Assembly (NCBI RefSeq): GCF_004570975.1
Contig: NZ_SPPC01000007.1
Coordinates: 186,001-250,000, forward strand
Direction: 5' to 3'
Source of the DNA: Barnesiella sp. WM24
GTDB lineage: Bacteria > Bacteroidota > Bacteroidia > Bacteroidales > Muribaculaceae
DNA length: 64,000 bases
Of the stretch, positions 15,642 to 26,100 are shown in pieces. Made by a program: the position numbers and the translations under genes. A model generated the notes under the pieces. That model searched no databases. It saw only the letters and a program-made list of their open reading frames with translations, and was not told the origin of the DNA. The first letter of the stretch is position 1; each line of letters opens with the position of its first letter.

Positions 15642-18600
15642 ATGAAAGACATTATTCACCAATCATCAGGAGCGGCGTCTTGTGGCGCTTCAACTCCAAG
15701 TCGCAAGCAATGGCTGCGCTTCTCCCCTGCAGGGATGTGGAAAGCGTTGTTGCTTCTTCTCGTGCTATGTATTGAATTGCCTGTCTTTGCTCAGAACATC
15801 CAGGTAACAGGAAATGTTCATGACGAAGCCGGCGAACCGATCATTGGCGCGTCTGTGATCGTCGTTGGTGCAACCACCGGTGTTGCCACCGATTTCGACG
15901 GAAACTTTGTCCTTAATAATGTACCGTCAAACGGAAAACTGAAAGTGACCTACATCGGCTACAACCCCGCCGAAGTAAAAATCAACGGTCAGTCAAGCCT
16001 TGACATCACCCTCGTCGAAGACTCTCAGGTGCTCGATGAAGTCGTTGTCGTTGGTTACGGTACAATGAAGAAATCTGACCTTACCGGTTCAGTCTCTTCT
16101 GTAGGTACTGAAAAACTTAACGCAAAGGGTGCCCCCTCAGTGCTTGAAGCCCTCCAGGGCTCGACCCCCGGTGTGAACATCACCAAGTCTACCGGCCGTA
16201 CTAACGGTGGTCTCAGTATTGAAATCCGTGGTAAATCTTCATTGAACTCATCTACGACTCCGCTTTTTGTCGTTGACGGTGTGATTTGTGGAGATATCGA
16301 CTTCCTTAACCCGCAGGATATCGAGCGTATCGACGTGCTGAAGGATGCTTCTTCTACCGCGATTTATGGTTCTCGTGCATCTGCCGGTGTGGTTATGGTT
16401 ACCACTAAAGGCGGTGCAAATGTTAATAAGTCTCAGAAAGCGACTATTACTTATGATGGCTATTATGGTTTTAACCATGCCGCGCGTCTTCCCGAGTTCT
16501 CTGATGGCGCACAGTATTACCGTCAGCGTGTAATGAAGCTTCAGGAAAAAGAGGTTTATGGTGGAGCTCAGCCTTATTATGGTTTTGCTAACCGTACCGT
16601 TTTCGGACAAGCGTTTCTCCAGCAGACGGCTGCCGACTATGATTCTCCGATGTTGTTGAAGGAAATGCTTGCTAACGGCGAGACTTACGACTGGCCCGGA
16701 CTTGTTATAAAAGATGGACATCAACAGAACCATTATCTTGCGATTTCAGGCTCGTCAGATACCGCAAACTATCATTTCGGTATAGGTATCAATGAGGAAG
16801 AGGGTATCTATCGTGGCGATGATAGCAAAACATATACTTTCAAGGGTTCAGTTGATGCACGTGTTAATAAAGTGATTTCCGGCGGTTTCAATTTCAACCT
16901 CGCCTATATGGAAAATTCATATGCAGATGACGGTGGTATCGCCGATGCTTATCGTGCCAACCCATTTAATATCCCTTATGACGAGGATGGACGTATAATC
17001 GAAAAACCGGGTGCTTCTTCTGCTTTGGGCTCTGATGCCAACCAGTTTACTGACCAGGTTTCTCCTTTGCTAAAACTTAACAACTCAAATCAGCGTCGCA
17101 AAACTTATCGCGCATTGGGTAACATTTATCTTCAGTTTGACATAATAAAGGGTCTTAACATTAAGACTACATTCTCGCCTTCATATTCAAGTTATCGTCA
17201 TGGCTATTTTGCAGGTTATGAAAATCCTGATAAGCCTGGTTACACTTATGCCGGTACTGATATGACCACAGTGGGTCATAACTCTGCGGATGTTGAGAAT
17301 AAGACTTCGTTGGCGTGGACTTGGGACAATACGGTTAATTTCAACCGTACGTTTAATGAGATTCATTCAGTGAATTTCCTTGGCCTTATTTCATTGGAAA
17401 AAGGAAATACTGAAAACTCTAAAATCACTGCAATTGATGTAATGGAAAATACTGACTGGTGGAATCTTGGTAATTCAGGTACTATTCAGCAGGTAGATGG
17501 CAACAATAAAGTAGTCACCTACACCGGTTACTCCGAATCGTCAATGCTGTCATATGCCCTCCGTGGTAATTATGCTTTCAAGGACAGGTATATGGTTACT
17601 GCGACTGTTCGTTGGGACGGTTCTTCAAAATTCCAGAAAGGTTATCGTTGGGGTACCTTCCCGTCGGTTGCTCTTGCATGGCGTCTTAGCGAAGAAAGCT
17701 TCCTCCAAAAAGAATGGCTGAATAATTTGAAGCTCCGTCTTTCTTATGGTGTATCGGGTAACAATACCGGTATCAGTAATTATGAAACTATCGTTGGTAT
17801 CGGGTCTCCTATCTATTATCCTTTCGGACCTGACTATTGGACCGGTCAATTCCCCGGCAGCATAGTAGATGCCAATCTTCACTGGGAGAAATCTTACGAG
17901 TATAATGCCGGTATTGATTTCGGATTCTTGCAGAACCGCATCAACGGTAGCATCGATATCTATCAGAAGAATTCAAAAGAACTTCTCTATGGTGTAAATC
18001 TTCCTCTTGAGGCCGGTGGCGGCAGTCTTAAAACCAATATCGGTCGTGTGCAGAACCGCGGTATTGAAATTGCGCTCACTACAGTTAACATTACCAATCG
18101 TGATTGGGAGTGGACTACAACCTTTGCTTTCTCCCACAATAGCAATAAGGTGAAAGAGATAAATGGTGTTTCTGATGAACTTATCAATGGAGCTACAGGC
18201 TCATTGTTTGTCGGAAAGTCGATTTCAACTCTTTATGGTCATGAGTGGGGTGGTGTAGTTACCGACCAGATGATGACTGTTCCTGATCATGAAATCGCTA
18301 TAGCGAAAGGTTATACTCCCGGTCAGCAGATTCGTATGTGTGATTACTACTATGACGTATATGGTCTTCAGGAAGGTAACGTCTACATTGTAGACCAGAA
18401 TGGTGACGGTTCTATTGGTGATGAGGACAAAATCACTTATAACGGAGAGCCCAAGTGGACAGGTAGTGTCACCTCAAACCTTTCTTATCGTTTGCCCAAG
18501 AATGGAGGTATGCTTGATTTCTCTTTCAATATCTATGCAAAGCAGGGCTTCAAGGTTTATTCTGCATTCATGAATAATGACCTTTTCCGTCATGACCAGC

Positions 18601-19028
18601 GTGCACGTAACTCTATCGCTTGTGACTTCTACATTCCAAAGGGTGCGCTCGTTGATGCAGATGGTATGCGCGAGGACGGTACTTATATTAATCCTGTCTA
18701 CATGACGCAAACTCATTATGGCGACTGGGCTACTATGGGTGGTCAGTCCAACATGGGTGCCGGTAATCAGATGACTCAGTGGAATGAAGCTCGTAAATTT
18801 GTTGACGGCTCATTTGTAAAGGTTAAGAATATAACTCTTGGTTATACATTCTCGAAGAACATTCTCAAGCATATTGCTTGTCAGAATCTCCGTCTGTATT
18901 TCACTGTTACCAACCCGTTCGTTTGGACTAAATACAAAGGTTTCGATCCGGAGTGGGCTGATGCGGCAGGTAAGAATGACGGTCCGAGCACTATATCTTA
19001 CCAGGTTGGTGCAAGTATTAAGTTCTAA
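15642..19028 (+). CDS. SusC/RagA-type TonB-dependent outer-membrane transporter (pectin PUL)
   Basis: The 1128-residue protein has a long N terminus. The hydrophobic signal WKALLLLLVLCIELPVFAQ lies at about residues 33-51, so a start at Met32 is possible. A carboxypeptidase-regulatory-like domain follows (VTGNVHDEAGEPIIGASV, about 55-130). The TonB-box/plug junction is EVVVVGYGTMKKSDLTGSV, then IEIRGKSSLNSSTTPLFVVD in the plug and a 22-strand barrel ending in a terminal Phe (GASIKF). Paired with the SusD lipoprotein it would import oligosaccharides across the outer membrane using TonB. Its location between GH28/PL1 and the uronate operon points to oligogalacturonides. Base composition is slightly more AT-rich than the neighbouring enzyme genes. 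Confidence 0.95.
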   Translation: MKDIIHQSSGAASCGASTPSRKQWLRFSPAGMWKALLLLLVLCIELPVFAQNIQVTGNVHDEAGEPIIGASVIVVGATTGVATDFDGNFVLNNVPSNGKLKVTYIGYNPAEVKINGQSSLDITLVEDSQVLDEVVVVGYGTMKKSDLTGSVSSVGTEKLNAKGAPSVLEALQGSTPGVNITKSTGRTNGGLSIEIRGKSSLNSSTTPLFVVDGVICGDIDFLNPQDIERIDVLKDASSTAIYGSRASAGVVMVTTKGGANVNKSQKATITYDGYYGFNHAARLPEFSDGAQYYRQRVMKLQEKEVYGGAQPYYGFANRTVFGQAFLQQTAADYDSPMLLKEMLANGETYDWPGLVIKDGHQQNHYLAISGSSDTANYHFGIGINEEEGIYRGDDSKTYTFKGSVDARVNKVISGGFNFNLAYMENSYADDGGIADAYRANPFNIPYDEDGRIIEKPGASSALGSDANQFTDQVSPLLKLNNSNQRRKTYRALGNIYLQFDIIKGLNIKTTFSPSYSSYRHGYFAGYENPDKPGYTYAGTDMTTVGHNSADVENKTSLAWTWDNTVNFNRTFNEIHSVNFLGLISLEKGNTENSKITAIDVMENTDWWNLGNSGTIQQVDGNNKVVTYTGYSESSMLSYALRGNYAFKDRYMVTATVRWDGSSKFQKGYRWGTFPSVALAWRLSEESFLQKEWLNNLKLRLSYGVSGNNTGISNYETIVGIGSPIYYPFGPDYWTGQFPGSIVDANLHWEKSYEYNAGIDFGFLQNRINGSIDIYQKNSKELLYGVNLPLEAGGGSLKTNIGRVQNRGIEIALTTVNITNRDWEWTTTFAFSHNSNKVKEINGVSDELINGATGSLFVGKSISTLYGHEWGGVVTDQMMTVPDHEIAIAKGYTPGQQIRMCDYYYDVYGLQEGNVYIVDQNGDGSIGDEDKITYNGEPKWTGSVTSNLSYRLPKNGGMLDFSFNIYAKQGFKVYSAFMNNDLFRHDQRARNSIACDFYIPKGALVDADGMREDGTYINPVYMTQTHYGDWATMGGQSNMGAGNQMTQWNEARKFVDGSFVKVKNITLGYTFSKNILKHIACQNLRLYFTVTNPFVWTKYKGFDPEWADAAGKNDGPSTISYQVGASIKF

Positions 19029-19054
19029 ACCTTAACTCTAACTTTATTAATACA

Positions 19055-20887
19055 ATGAAATATATTAAGTCATTTCTAATAGCTGCACTTAGCTTATTGC
19101 CACTGAGCTCCTGCAGTGATTTTCTTGATGCTGAAAACAAGTCTTCGGGTGGCAATAATGCAGAAGACTTCTTTTCAAGTGATCCGGAGGCAATACTTCC
19201 TGTTGCTTATAACTCCCTCCGCTCGTTTGGTGTGAATGTATCAATACACGAGCATGGCAGTGACTTGTTCTACTCTCCTAAGTCTCAGGATTGTGATTAT
19301 GCCAAGTTTATTCATAATGCTGAGGATGGTGGCGCAAAGAGTTATTATACTAATGGCTATTCCGCTATACAAAAGGCAAATGCACTTATCCACTATGGTG
19401 GTGAAGGCTCTTCATATGCCGATGAAGGTAGATTTGTTCGTGGATTAGTGTACTACTTGCTTACCCAGCAGTTTGGCGGAGTGCCTTACATCACTCATTA
19501 TGTTCAGGATGCAAACCGTGATTACCCGCGTACTCCGTTGGATGAATTGTATGCAAATTTGATTTCTGATTTGGAAGATTTGTATGCTAATTCTTCTCTT
19601 CCTGATCAAGATCATAATGGTCGTGCTTCAAAGCAGGCCGTTGCTGCTCTGCTCGCAAAGGTATATCTTGCCGCTGCTTGGGATATAGACACTGACCTTG
19701 TAGATGCTAAGGAGGGTACTTATAATGTTAAGACTACCGACCGCTTCAAAAAGGCTGCTGAGTGGGCTGAAAAGGCTATTAACGGGATTCAGCTGACTAT
19801 GTCGTTTGCTGATAAGTGGAGCCCTTACAACGAACGTAATGCTGAGGAAATTTTCTCTATTCAGTATGAACGCGCAGGGCTTCCTTCTGACCCGAACTCC
19901 TCCGGTCATAATCTCCAGAACCAGTACACCGCTTATTATGGTGACTGCAAAACTGTGTCTCTTAAACCTACAAAGGGAGGTGGCGACCAGAATTCGCCCA
20001 AATCGCTTCTTTTGTTTGAGAAAGGTGACCAGCGATTTGAAGCTACCTTTATGACTACGTTCTATTCTGCTGAGCGAATCGACAAAACTACTTCTAAATG
20101 GGGTGACCAAGGCTATTATGCATACTATAATGCTATACCTGAGGATCTTGCAAAAATGCCTATCACTTTGAAGTTCTTCCCGTATTATTATACAGACGCA
20201 GAGATTGAACAATGGCTTAATGACCATAAGGACCAGTGTTTCCTTCCGGCTGTTGATGCTTACAACTACAATACTCCTTTTGCTGCTCGTCTTGAGCCTG
20301 AGACTGTAACTAAATGGACATTTGGTGCTAATGGAACCTTTACAAAGACTACAGTACGTGGCGAAGACTTCTATGCTGCAGGTGCCGGTATGCAAGGATT
20401 CTGCGTGAAGAAGTTTGATGATCCTGCTACAACGCAGATGGTTGCTGACAATGGATACCGTGATATTGTACTTTTCCATGTTTCTCAGATGTATCTTGTT
20501 TGCGCGGAAGCCAATTATATGGCAGGAAATGAGTCGGCTGCTTTGTCTAAAATAAATGATGTGCGTAGACGTGCTGGTCTTGCTAATCTCGGCTCATTTG
20601 GTGCATATCAGCCTCAATATGTTGTATCATCCGCGTTTGCAGAGAAACCTCTCGACTTGATTTTGGATGAGTATGCTCGCGAGTGCTATGCTGAACAGAC
20701 CCGCTATGCTGACCTCCGTCGTACAAAGCAGTTGATTCGCTATAATCTTGAATTTAACCGCAACATCAACTCTCTTGCTGACATGCAGAGCCCGAAAGGT
20801 GAGTTCAAGTGGCTTAGACCTATCCCGTCTGCTGAGTTTGACTTTAATACTGCATTGACTGCAGAAGATCAGAACCCTGGTTACTAA
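19055..20887 (+). CDS. SusD/RagB-type surface glycan-binding lipoprotein (pectin PUL)
   Basis: The 610-residue lipoprotein has a lipobox at LLPLSSC (Cys about 20). Family blocks include SDFLDAENKSSGG, FVRGLVYYLLTQQFGGVPYI around residue 130, RTPLDELYANLISDLEDL, and the C-terminal LILDEYARECYAEQTRYADL followed by KWLRPIPSAEFDFN. SusD proteins cap the SusC barrel and bind the glycan at the cell surface. It starts 26 bp after susC and is co-transcribed with it. Ligand specificity is inferred from neighbours. Confidence 0.95.
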   Translation: MKYIKSFLIAALSLLPLSSCSDFLDAENKSSGGNNAEDFFSSDPEAILPVAYNSLRSFGVNVSIHEHGSDLFYSPKSQDCDYAKFIHNAEDGGAKSYYTNGYSAIQKANALIHYGGEGSSYADEGRFVRGLVYYLLTQQFGGVPYITHYVQDANRDYPRTPLDELYANLISDLEDLYANSSLPDQDHNGRASKQAVAALLAKVYLAAAWDIDTDLVDAKEGTYNVKTTDRFKKAAEWAEKAINGIQLTMSFADKWSPYNERNAEEIFSIQYERAGLPSDPNSSGHNLQNQYTAYYGDCKTVSLKPTKGGGDQNSPKSLLLFEKGDQRFEATFMTTFYSAERIDKTTSKWGDQGYYAYYNAIPEDLAKMPITLKFFPYYYTDAEIEQWLNDHKDQCFLPAVDAYNYNTPFAARLEPETVTKWTFGANGTFTKTTVRGEDFYAAGAGMQGFCVKKFDDPATTQMVADNGYRDIVLFHVSQMYLVCAEANYMAGNESAALSKINDVRRRAGLANLGSFGAYQPQYVVSSAFAEKPLDLILDEYARECYAEQTRYADLRRTKQLIRYNLEFNRNINSLADMQSPKGEFKWLRPIPSAEFDFNTALTAEDQNPGY

Positions 20888-20913
20888 TATTAATCAATTA
20901 AGATTTATTTGAA

Positions 20914-21363
20914 ATGAAAAAAATATTTTTTGGACTGCTTGCCATGTTTGCGATGACTTTCGTCTCTTGTAAAGATGAGGCCGGCAATCCTGACCCCGGT
21001 ACTCCCGTCAATGTCGCCGGCGCAGTTGAAGGCACATATACAGGTACGTGGACCCGTACTGATGCAGCTAACGCTGATAATGTCAAGAGTGGAACCGGTA
21101 CTTTGACCTTTACTCAATATAATGATGAGAATTATGTTGTGACCGTAAATGCCAAGTGTGCTGACCTTGAAGTTGATATTACGGCTAACGCGAATATTAA
21201 CCCGGCATTCGTATTTTTCAATGCGCTTCCCACTGATTTCGGCAACTCTTTCTCAGGTCGTGTGACAGAAGAGAAAGATGCTTCGATTTCTTTCGCAAAA
21301 ACAATAAGGGATGGTCGTAAGCAATATACTTATTATTACGAGTTTTCAGGATCTAAGCAATAA
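20914..21363 (+). CDS. Small surface lipoprotein of the pectin PUL, unknown family
   Basis: The 149-residue protein has a signal with lipobox at about residues 15-19 (MTFVSC). The mature part opens KDEAGNPDPGTPVNVAGAVE and then shows alternating beta strands (GTYTGTWTRTD, TGTLTFTQYNDENYVVTV, YTYYYEFSGS). This looks like a small lipocalin-like or calycin barrel. I cannot assign a family. It is 26 bp downstream of susD and ends just before a 34-nt palindrome, so it is probably the last gene read at full strength from the susC promoter. It may be an auxiliary glycan-binding protein. Confidence 0.75.
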   Translation: MKKIFFGLLAMFAMTFVSCKDEAGNPDPGTPVNVAGAVEGTYTGTWTRTDAANADNVKSGTGTLTFTQYNDENYVVTVNAKCADLEVDITANANINPAFVFFNALPTDFGNSFSGRVTEEKDASISFAKTIRDGRKQYTYYYEFSGSKQ

Positions 21364-21368
21364 CAAAA

Positions 21369-21402
21369 TTTTGGTGTCCCCACAATTGTGGGGACACCAA
21401 AA
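21369..21402. terminator. Perfect 34-nt palindrome between two PUL genes
   Basis: ttttggtgtccccac-aatt-gtggggacaccaaaa is a 15-bp perfect stem with a 4-nt loop. No T-tract follows on the plus strand beyond the stem itself, so it is either a weak terminator or a processing/stability hairpin that separates expression of the lipoprotein from the 331-residue protein downstream. Confidence 0.65.
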
Positions 21403-21443
21403 ACTAAACTATTCTAAATATTAACTCTTAAATCATTAAAACA

Positions 21444-22439
21444 ATGAAGAAGAATTTACTCCTTGCCGCTGCACTTTGTGCTGCATTCACCGCTTCTGCT
21501 GCTGTAGAGGTATGTTTCACAGTAAACCGCGATGAAATTGTTCCCAACCTCTCTGAGAAGCCCGTACTCGCTGAAGGAACAGTACTCGCTGAGTCTGAAA
21601 ACGTTAAAATGATTTGGGCAAACGAAACTCAAATTAATGCACAGAATTGCGATTTCAACGGTATCAAGTCTATCCTCGTAAACGGCGAGCAGGTTGACCT
21701 CGTTCCCGGTGTAGGTGGTGAAACTAATCCCTCCGGTGTTGATATTTTCTCAGGACCTTCTCAGGGTGGTGTTCAGTATTGCTTCGAGGTAAAGAAAGAT
21801 GGTTGGTTGATCATTCCTTCTAAGATCTCTTCTAACAAGAACTTCTATGCTTATGAAGGTTCTTTCGCAGGTGAGATGACCCTTATGGCTTACACTCTCG
21901 GTATGGCCCTTTATAGCTCTGATTATGCTGACTTGACTAATGGTGTATTCACTCTTCCCGCTGACGAGCTTGGTTATTGCGACCTTAACTCTCCCGAGCT
22001 TGACAAGTACACTCTTGGTGGTACAGCAATCGCTTGGCCTATCCGTATCTTCACTCAGAATGCTGAAGCTGCATCTGCAGGAAACGGTACCGGTGTAATC
22101 ATGTTCCCCGTATTCGCTGACGCTGCTACTTACTATGTATTTGCTACCGGTTCAAAGATGAATACTTGTGGTGCTATCTTTGTAGAAGGTGAGGCTCAGC
22201 CCGAGGTTTCTCTTTATGGACCTGCTACTGAGGGTGACAATCCCCGTGCAGAGCAGAACTTTGTTATTACCGGCAAGGCACAGACTCCTCCTACCGGTGG
22301 TATCGACAACATCGCATCTGATGTTAAGGCTGCTGAGCTTGACTGGAATGCTCCCGTTTACAACGTAATGGGTCAGAAGGTATCTAAGAACTTCAAGGGT
22401 ATCGCTATCCAGAACGGCGCTAAGTTCGTTGTTAAGTAA
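21444..22439 (+). CDS. Exported 331-aa protein with a type IX-like C-terminal tail, unknown function
   Basis: A clear signal peptide (MKKNLLLAAALCAAFTASA|A) precedes a mature domain of about 270 residues that I do not recognise. It has repeated aromatic strands (VQYCFEVKKDGWLIIPSKI, NFYAYEGSFAGEMTLM) compatible with a secreted beta-sandwich. The end carries IDNIASD, then LDWNAPVYNVMGQKVSKNFK and GIAIQNGAKFVVK, the pattern of short Bacteroidales Por-type tails also seen on the PL1 and GH13 enzymes here. The codon choice is strongly biased (many CTC, GGT, ATC and GCT codons), suggesting high expression. It follows the pectin SusC/SusD genes and could be a secreted binding protein or enzyme. Confidence 0.75.
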   Translation: MKKNLLLAAALCAAFTASAAVEVCFTVNRDEIVPNLSEKPVLAEGTVLAESENVKMIWANETQINAQNCDFNGIKSILVNGEQVDLVPGVGGETNPSGVDIFSGPSQGGVQYCFEVKKDGWLIIPSKISSNKNFYAYEGSFAGEMTLMAYTLGMALYSSDYADLTNGVFTLPADELGYCDLNSPELDKYTLGGTAIAWPIRIFTQNAEAASAGNGTGVIMFPVFADAATYYVFATGSKMNTCGAIFVEGEAQPEVSLYGPATEGDNPRAEQNFVITGKAQTPPTGGIDNIASDVKAAELDWNAPVYNVMGQKVSKNFKGIAIQNGAKFVVK

Positions 22440-22460
22440 TTGACGCAACCCCGCAATATA

Positions 22461-22490
22461 AGGGCGACCCATCCGGGCCGCCCTTTTTTA
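22461..22490 (+). terminator. Terminator downstream of the 331-aa gene
   Basis: agggcg pairs with cgccct around a GC-rich loop and is followed by ttttttatt. It sits about 20 bp past the stop at 22439. Confidence 0.8.
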
Positions 22491-22499
22491 TTCCCCCTC

Positions 22500-23010
22500 C
22501 AAACCCCGCAAGCACCCTCACACGCAATGTAGGGGCGAGTGGAAGCTCGCCCGCCCATCCGCAATGCGCCCTCACAAGCCCCCCACAAATGCAACCCCAC
22601 ACATGCAATGTAGGGGCGAGTGGAAGCTCGCTCGAAACACACGCAATGCCTCCATTTCCCTGCCTGGGGCACAACATTACCACCGCGTGACGCAACGCGG
22701 GCGAGCTTCCACTCGCCCCTACACTGCATGTATATCACTGCATGTATATCACTGCATGTACATGCCACGCCACATCACCGCACGTTCCCGCCATCCCGCA
22801 CGCCCCTACACTGCAGGTATATCACTGCATGTACATGCCACGCCACATCACCGCATGCAACCCACCGCAACCCGCAAACACCCCTACACTGCATGTACAT
22901 CCCCGCATGTACATGGCATGCACCATCGCCGCACGTCCCTGCCATGCGACGCTGCGGCTGCGCGATGGCACGCCATCCGGGGGCGGCTGCGCGGGGGCGT
23001 TTTATGTCAA
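22500..23010. repeat. REP-like hairpins and degenerate short tandem repeats
   Basis: This gene-free stretch contains three copies of the hairpin core GGGCGAGTGGAAGCTCGCCC or its inverse, at 22533-22552, 22614-22633 (last bases diverged) and, reversed, at 22699-22718. Then come degenerate repeats of ctgcatgtatatca and of catgccacgccacatcaccgc up to about 22930, and a GC-rich tail with gggggcggctgcgcggggg near 22980-23000. Overlapping open frames here encode only repeat translations and are not genes. The same hairpin recurs at 35252 and in the 58380-59580 array. Confidence 0.85.
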
Positions 23011-23080
23011 AAAATCCAATGTGGATAAATTGTTGTGTATTTTTTGCCGTATAATTTATGGTGGAAAAATTAAAAATAGC

Positions 23081-23088
23081 TACATTTG
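23081..23088 (+). promoter_or_regulatory. -7 box of the pectin PUL regulator
   Basis: TACATTTG matches TAnnTTTG exactly. It overlaps an upstream in-frame ATG at 23086, so transcription should begin after that codon and translation from 23107 or 23113. Confidence 0.65.
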
Positions 23089-23106
23089 TGGTCGATGCCT
23101 AAATCA

Positions 23107-26100
23107 ATGACGATGAAACTCGGACATAAACTGACCATTCTGACACTTGCTATGTTGATTGTGCCATGTCTTGTCTCGGCGGCGATACGTGTGGAGCACT
23201 ACGCCAAAAAAGACGGTCTTGCCGGCACTGTCGTGTCAGATATTCTGCATGACAGCCGCGGCTACATGTGGATAGGTACATGGGAGGGGCTGTCGCGTTT
23301 CGACGGAAAAGAATTTGTCAACTACAGCGAGGGCGACGCCACGTCGATCCCTTATCTCCATAACCGCGTGATGCGTGTCTACGAGGACGGTCTCGGCAAT
23401 GTGTGGGTCATGATGTATGACGACCGCCTGTTCAGGCTCAACCGACGCACCGACACTTTTGACCGCATGGCGGAGGTGTTTCCCGATTTCCAGAACGTGA
23501 GGATGTACAATCCGCTCTTCACCGCGCGCGGCGACGTGTGGGCCGAGGTGCGCGGGACCGGGGCGATACATTTCATCGCCGACTCGGTCACCAACGCGCT
23601 CTCGGCGGAGATGGTGCCGCTCGTAGGGCAGGCAATCAACTTCCTGCATGAGGACAGCCGGGGCACTGTGTGGGCGGCGACCGACAAGCGGCTGTCGGTG
23701 CTGCGTTCCGACTCGCTACATTTCAACACCCTTGCCGACCATCACGACATACGCGCCGTGGCGGAGACCGGCTCGAAGGTGATATGGGGCACCGCCGACG
23801 GCTCGATTATCGAGTATGACTACAAGACGGGGCGAAACAAGATAATACCCCTGCTTCATAATGTCCCGGTGACGGCACTTTCTGTGTCGCCCGACGGGAA
23901 GACACTCTATATCGCCACATCTCGCTCCGGGCTCTACCGCTACGACATGCCCGACGGGCATCTGTCGCAGATTTTTGCGACTCCGGCGTCGGTCGACCGC
24001 CTGTTTACCGACAGCCACGGTCTGCTGTGGATAATCTCGCGCCAGCCGGGAGTGATGAAATATGACCCCGTGACCCGCGAGGTGACCTCGTTTGCCCAGG
24101 CTGTCACACCGTCGAGCTACGAGCCGACACCCGACATCGTGGAGTGTAACGGCGACGTGTGGGTAGCGATGACCGGAGGCGGATTCGGACGCTACGACCG
24201 CAGCACCGGGCGCCTCGACTATTTCCATAACGACCCGGAGAAGCCCGGCGACATGTCAAATGTCGTGCTTCAGTTTGACGTCTCCTCGCCCGACGTCGTG
24301 TGGCTGTCGACCCATCAGCGCGGACTCGACCGCGTGACTTCGGTCGACAACAAGGTGAGCCACACCTGGATCAAGGACCGCCCGCAGAGTCTTGTGGACA
24401 ACGAAGTGAAATCCTTTTTCCTCGACACCGACACAACCTTGCTCATCGGCACAAAGGCGGGTGAGCTCTACCGCTACACCATTTCCGCCCGTCTGTTCTC
24501 CACGCTCACCACCGACTCCCGCGGGGAGCCGATAGGAAGGGTCTACTCCATATGCCGCGACGGTGACGGCGACATATGGCTCGGCACCCGTGGCAACGGA
24601 CTGCTCCGCATGACCTCCGACGCCTCCGGCATGCACATCGCGAGCCGGTATGCCCATGACCCCGCCGACAAATACAGCATATCTTCCGACGAGATACAGA
24701 GCATCGTGACCGACCGCATGGGCAGGATGTGGATAGGGACCTACGGCGGAGGCGTCAACATCGCCGTGCGCGACGGCTCGTCGGGTATCATGCGGTTTAT
24801 CTCGCCTGCCAACACGATGAAGGGCTATCCTCTGGCGTCGTGTGGAAAAGTGCGCTCCCTTGCAGCGCAGAGCGACGGCACAGTGTGGGCGGGTACCACC
24901 GAGGGGCTTGTGGCGCTGGTCTATGACGAAGCCTCTAAGGATGTCAAGGCGCGAGTGTGCCGCAAGGACGGCGACAACCCCGAGTCGCTTTCTACCGATG
25001 ACATAGTGACCGTGTTTGTCGACAGCCGCGATGTGCTGTGGGTCGGCACAATGACCGGAGGGCTCAACCGCTATGAGGGCATGGAGGCGGGAAAGCCGCG
25101 TTTCACCGTGTTCTCTACCGCCAACGGACTGCCGTCAAACCATATAAAGAGCATCACCGAAGACCGTGACGGCAATCTCTGGATCGCGACCGATGAAAAT
25201 ATCGTCATGTTCAACAACGAGACTCAGGCGTTCAGCGTCTATCTTGAAGATGCCGACTCGGCAAATACGATATTCTGCGAAAACGCCGTCACGGTGCTGC
25301 CCGACGGCGACCCGCTCTTCGGAGCCAACAACGGCTGCTACCGCGTCGACAATCTGCGCATGTCGTCGGAAGCGTCGGGACGCCTGTCGCTTGTGATGAC
25401 CTCGGTCTCTATCGACGGCGTGGACACCTCGCCCCGAGTAAACCCCGAGATGTCGGAATATGTGCCCGAAAGCGGAGTGGTGACGCTACGGTCGCGCAAG
25501 TCGACGCTCACGATAAAGGTGATGTCGCTTAACTACTCGCTGCAGAGCCGTGTGCGCTACAGCTATAAAATCGAGGGCAGGGGCGAAGACAAGTGGATTA
25601 ACTGTGGTACCGAAAACACAATAACCCTCTCCGACCTTCCGTCGGGGTGCAACACGCTTGTCATCCGCGCCATGCTCTCCGACGACCCCTCCAAGTGGGA
25701 GGAGTGCAGGCTGCATATCGTGGTCCCCTCGGCGTGGTGGGCTACGTGGTGGTTCTGGCTCATCGTCGTCGCCCTGACAGCCGGAGGCGTGATGCTCTTC
25801 CGCTATGTCAGGACAAGGCGCGCCGAGCCTGCGGCGGCTGATGACTCGCAGCAGCAGGGCGCGCCGCGGCGCACATTTGTGATGGAGCCGGGCAAGATAG
25901 CCCTCGATGACGACGAAGACGAGAAATTTGTCAACAATCTTCTCGCCTGGATGGAAGAAAACTACTCCAATCCCGACATGAAGATCGACAACATGGTCAC
26001 TTCGTCGGGACTCGGGCGCACGTCGTTTTACAACAAGCTCAAGACGCTCGCCAACACGTCGCCTGTCGAGTTTGTCATCGACTTCAGGATGAAAAAGGCG

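Noticed and set aside
22564-23110. Several overlapping frames with Cys/His-rich translations (MYITACTCHAT type)
   Set aside because: They are translations of tandem repeats in three frames at once, not a coding pattern.
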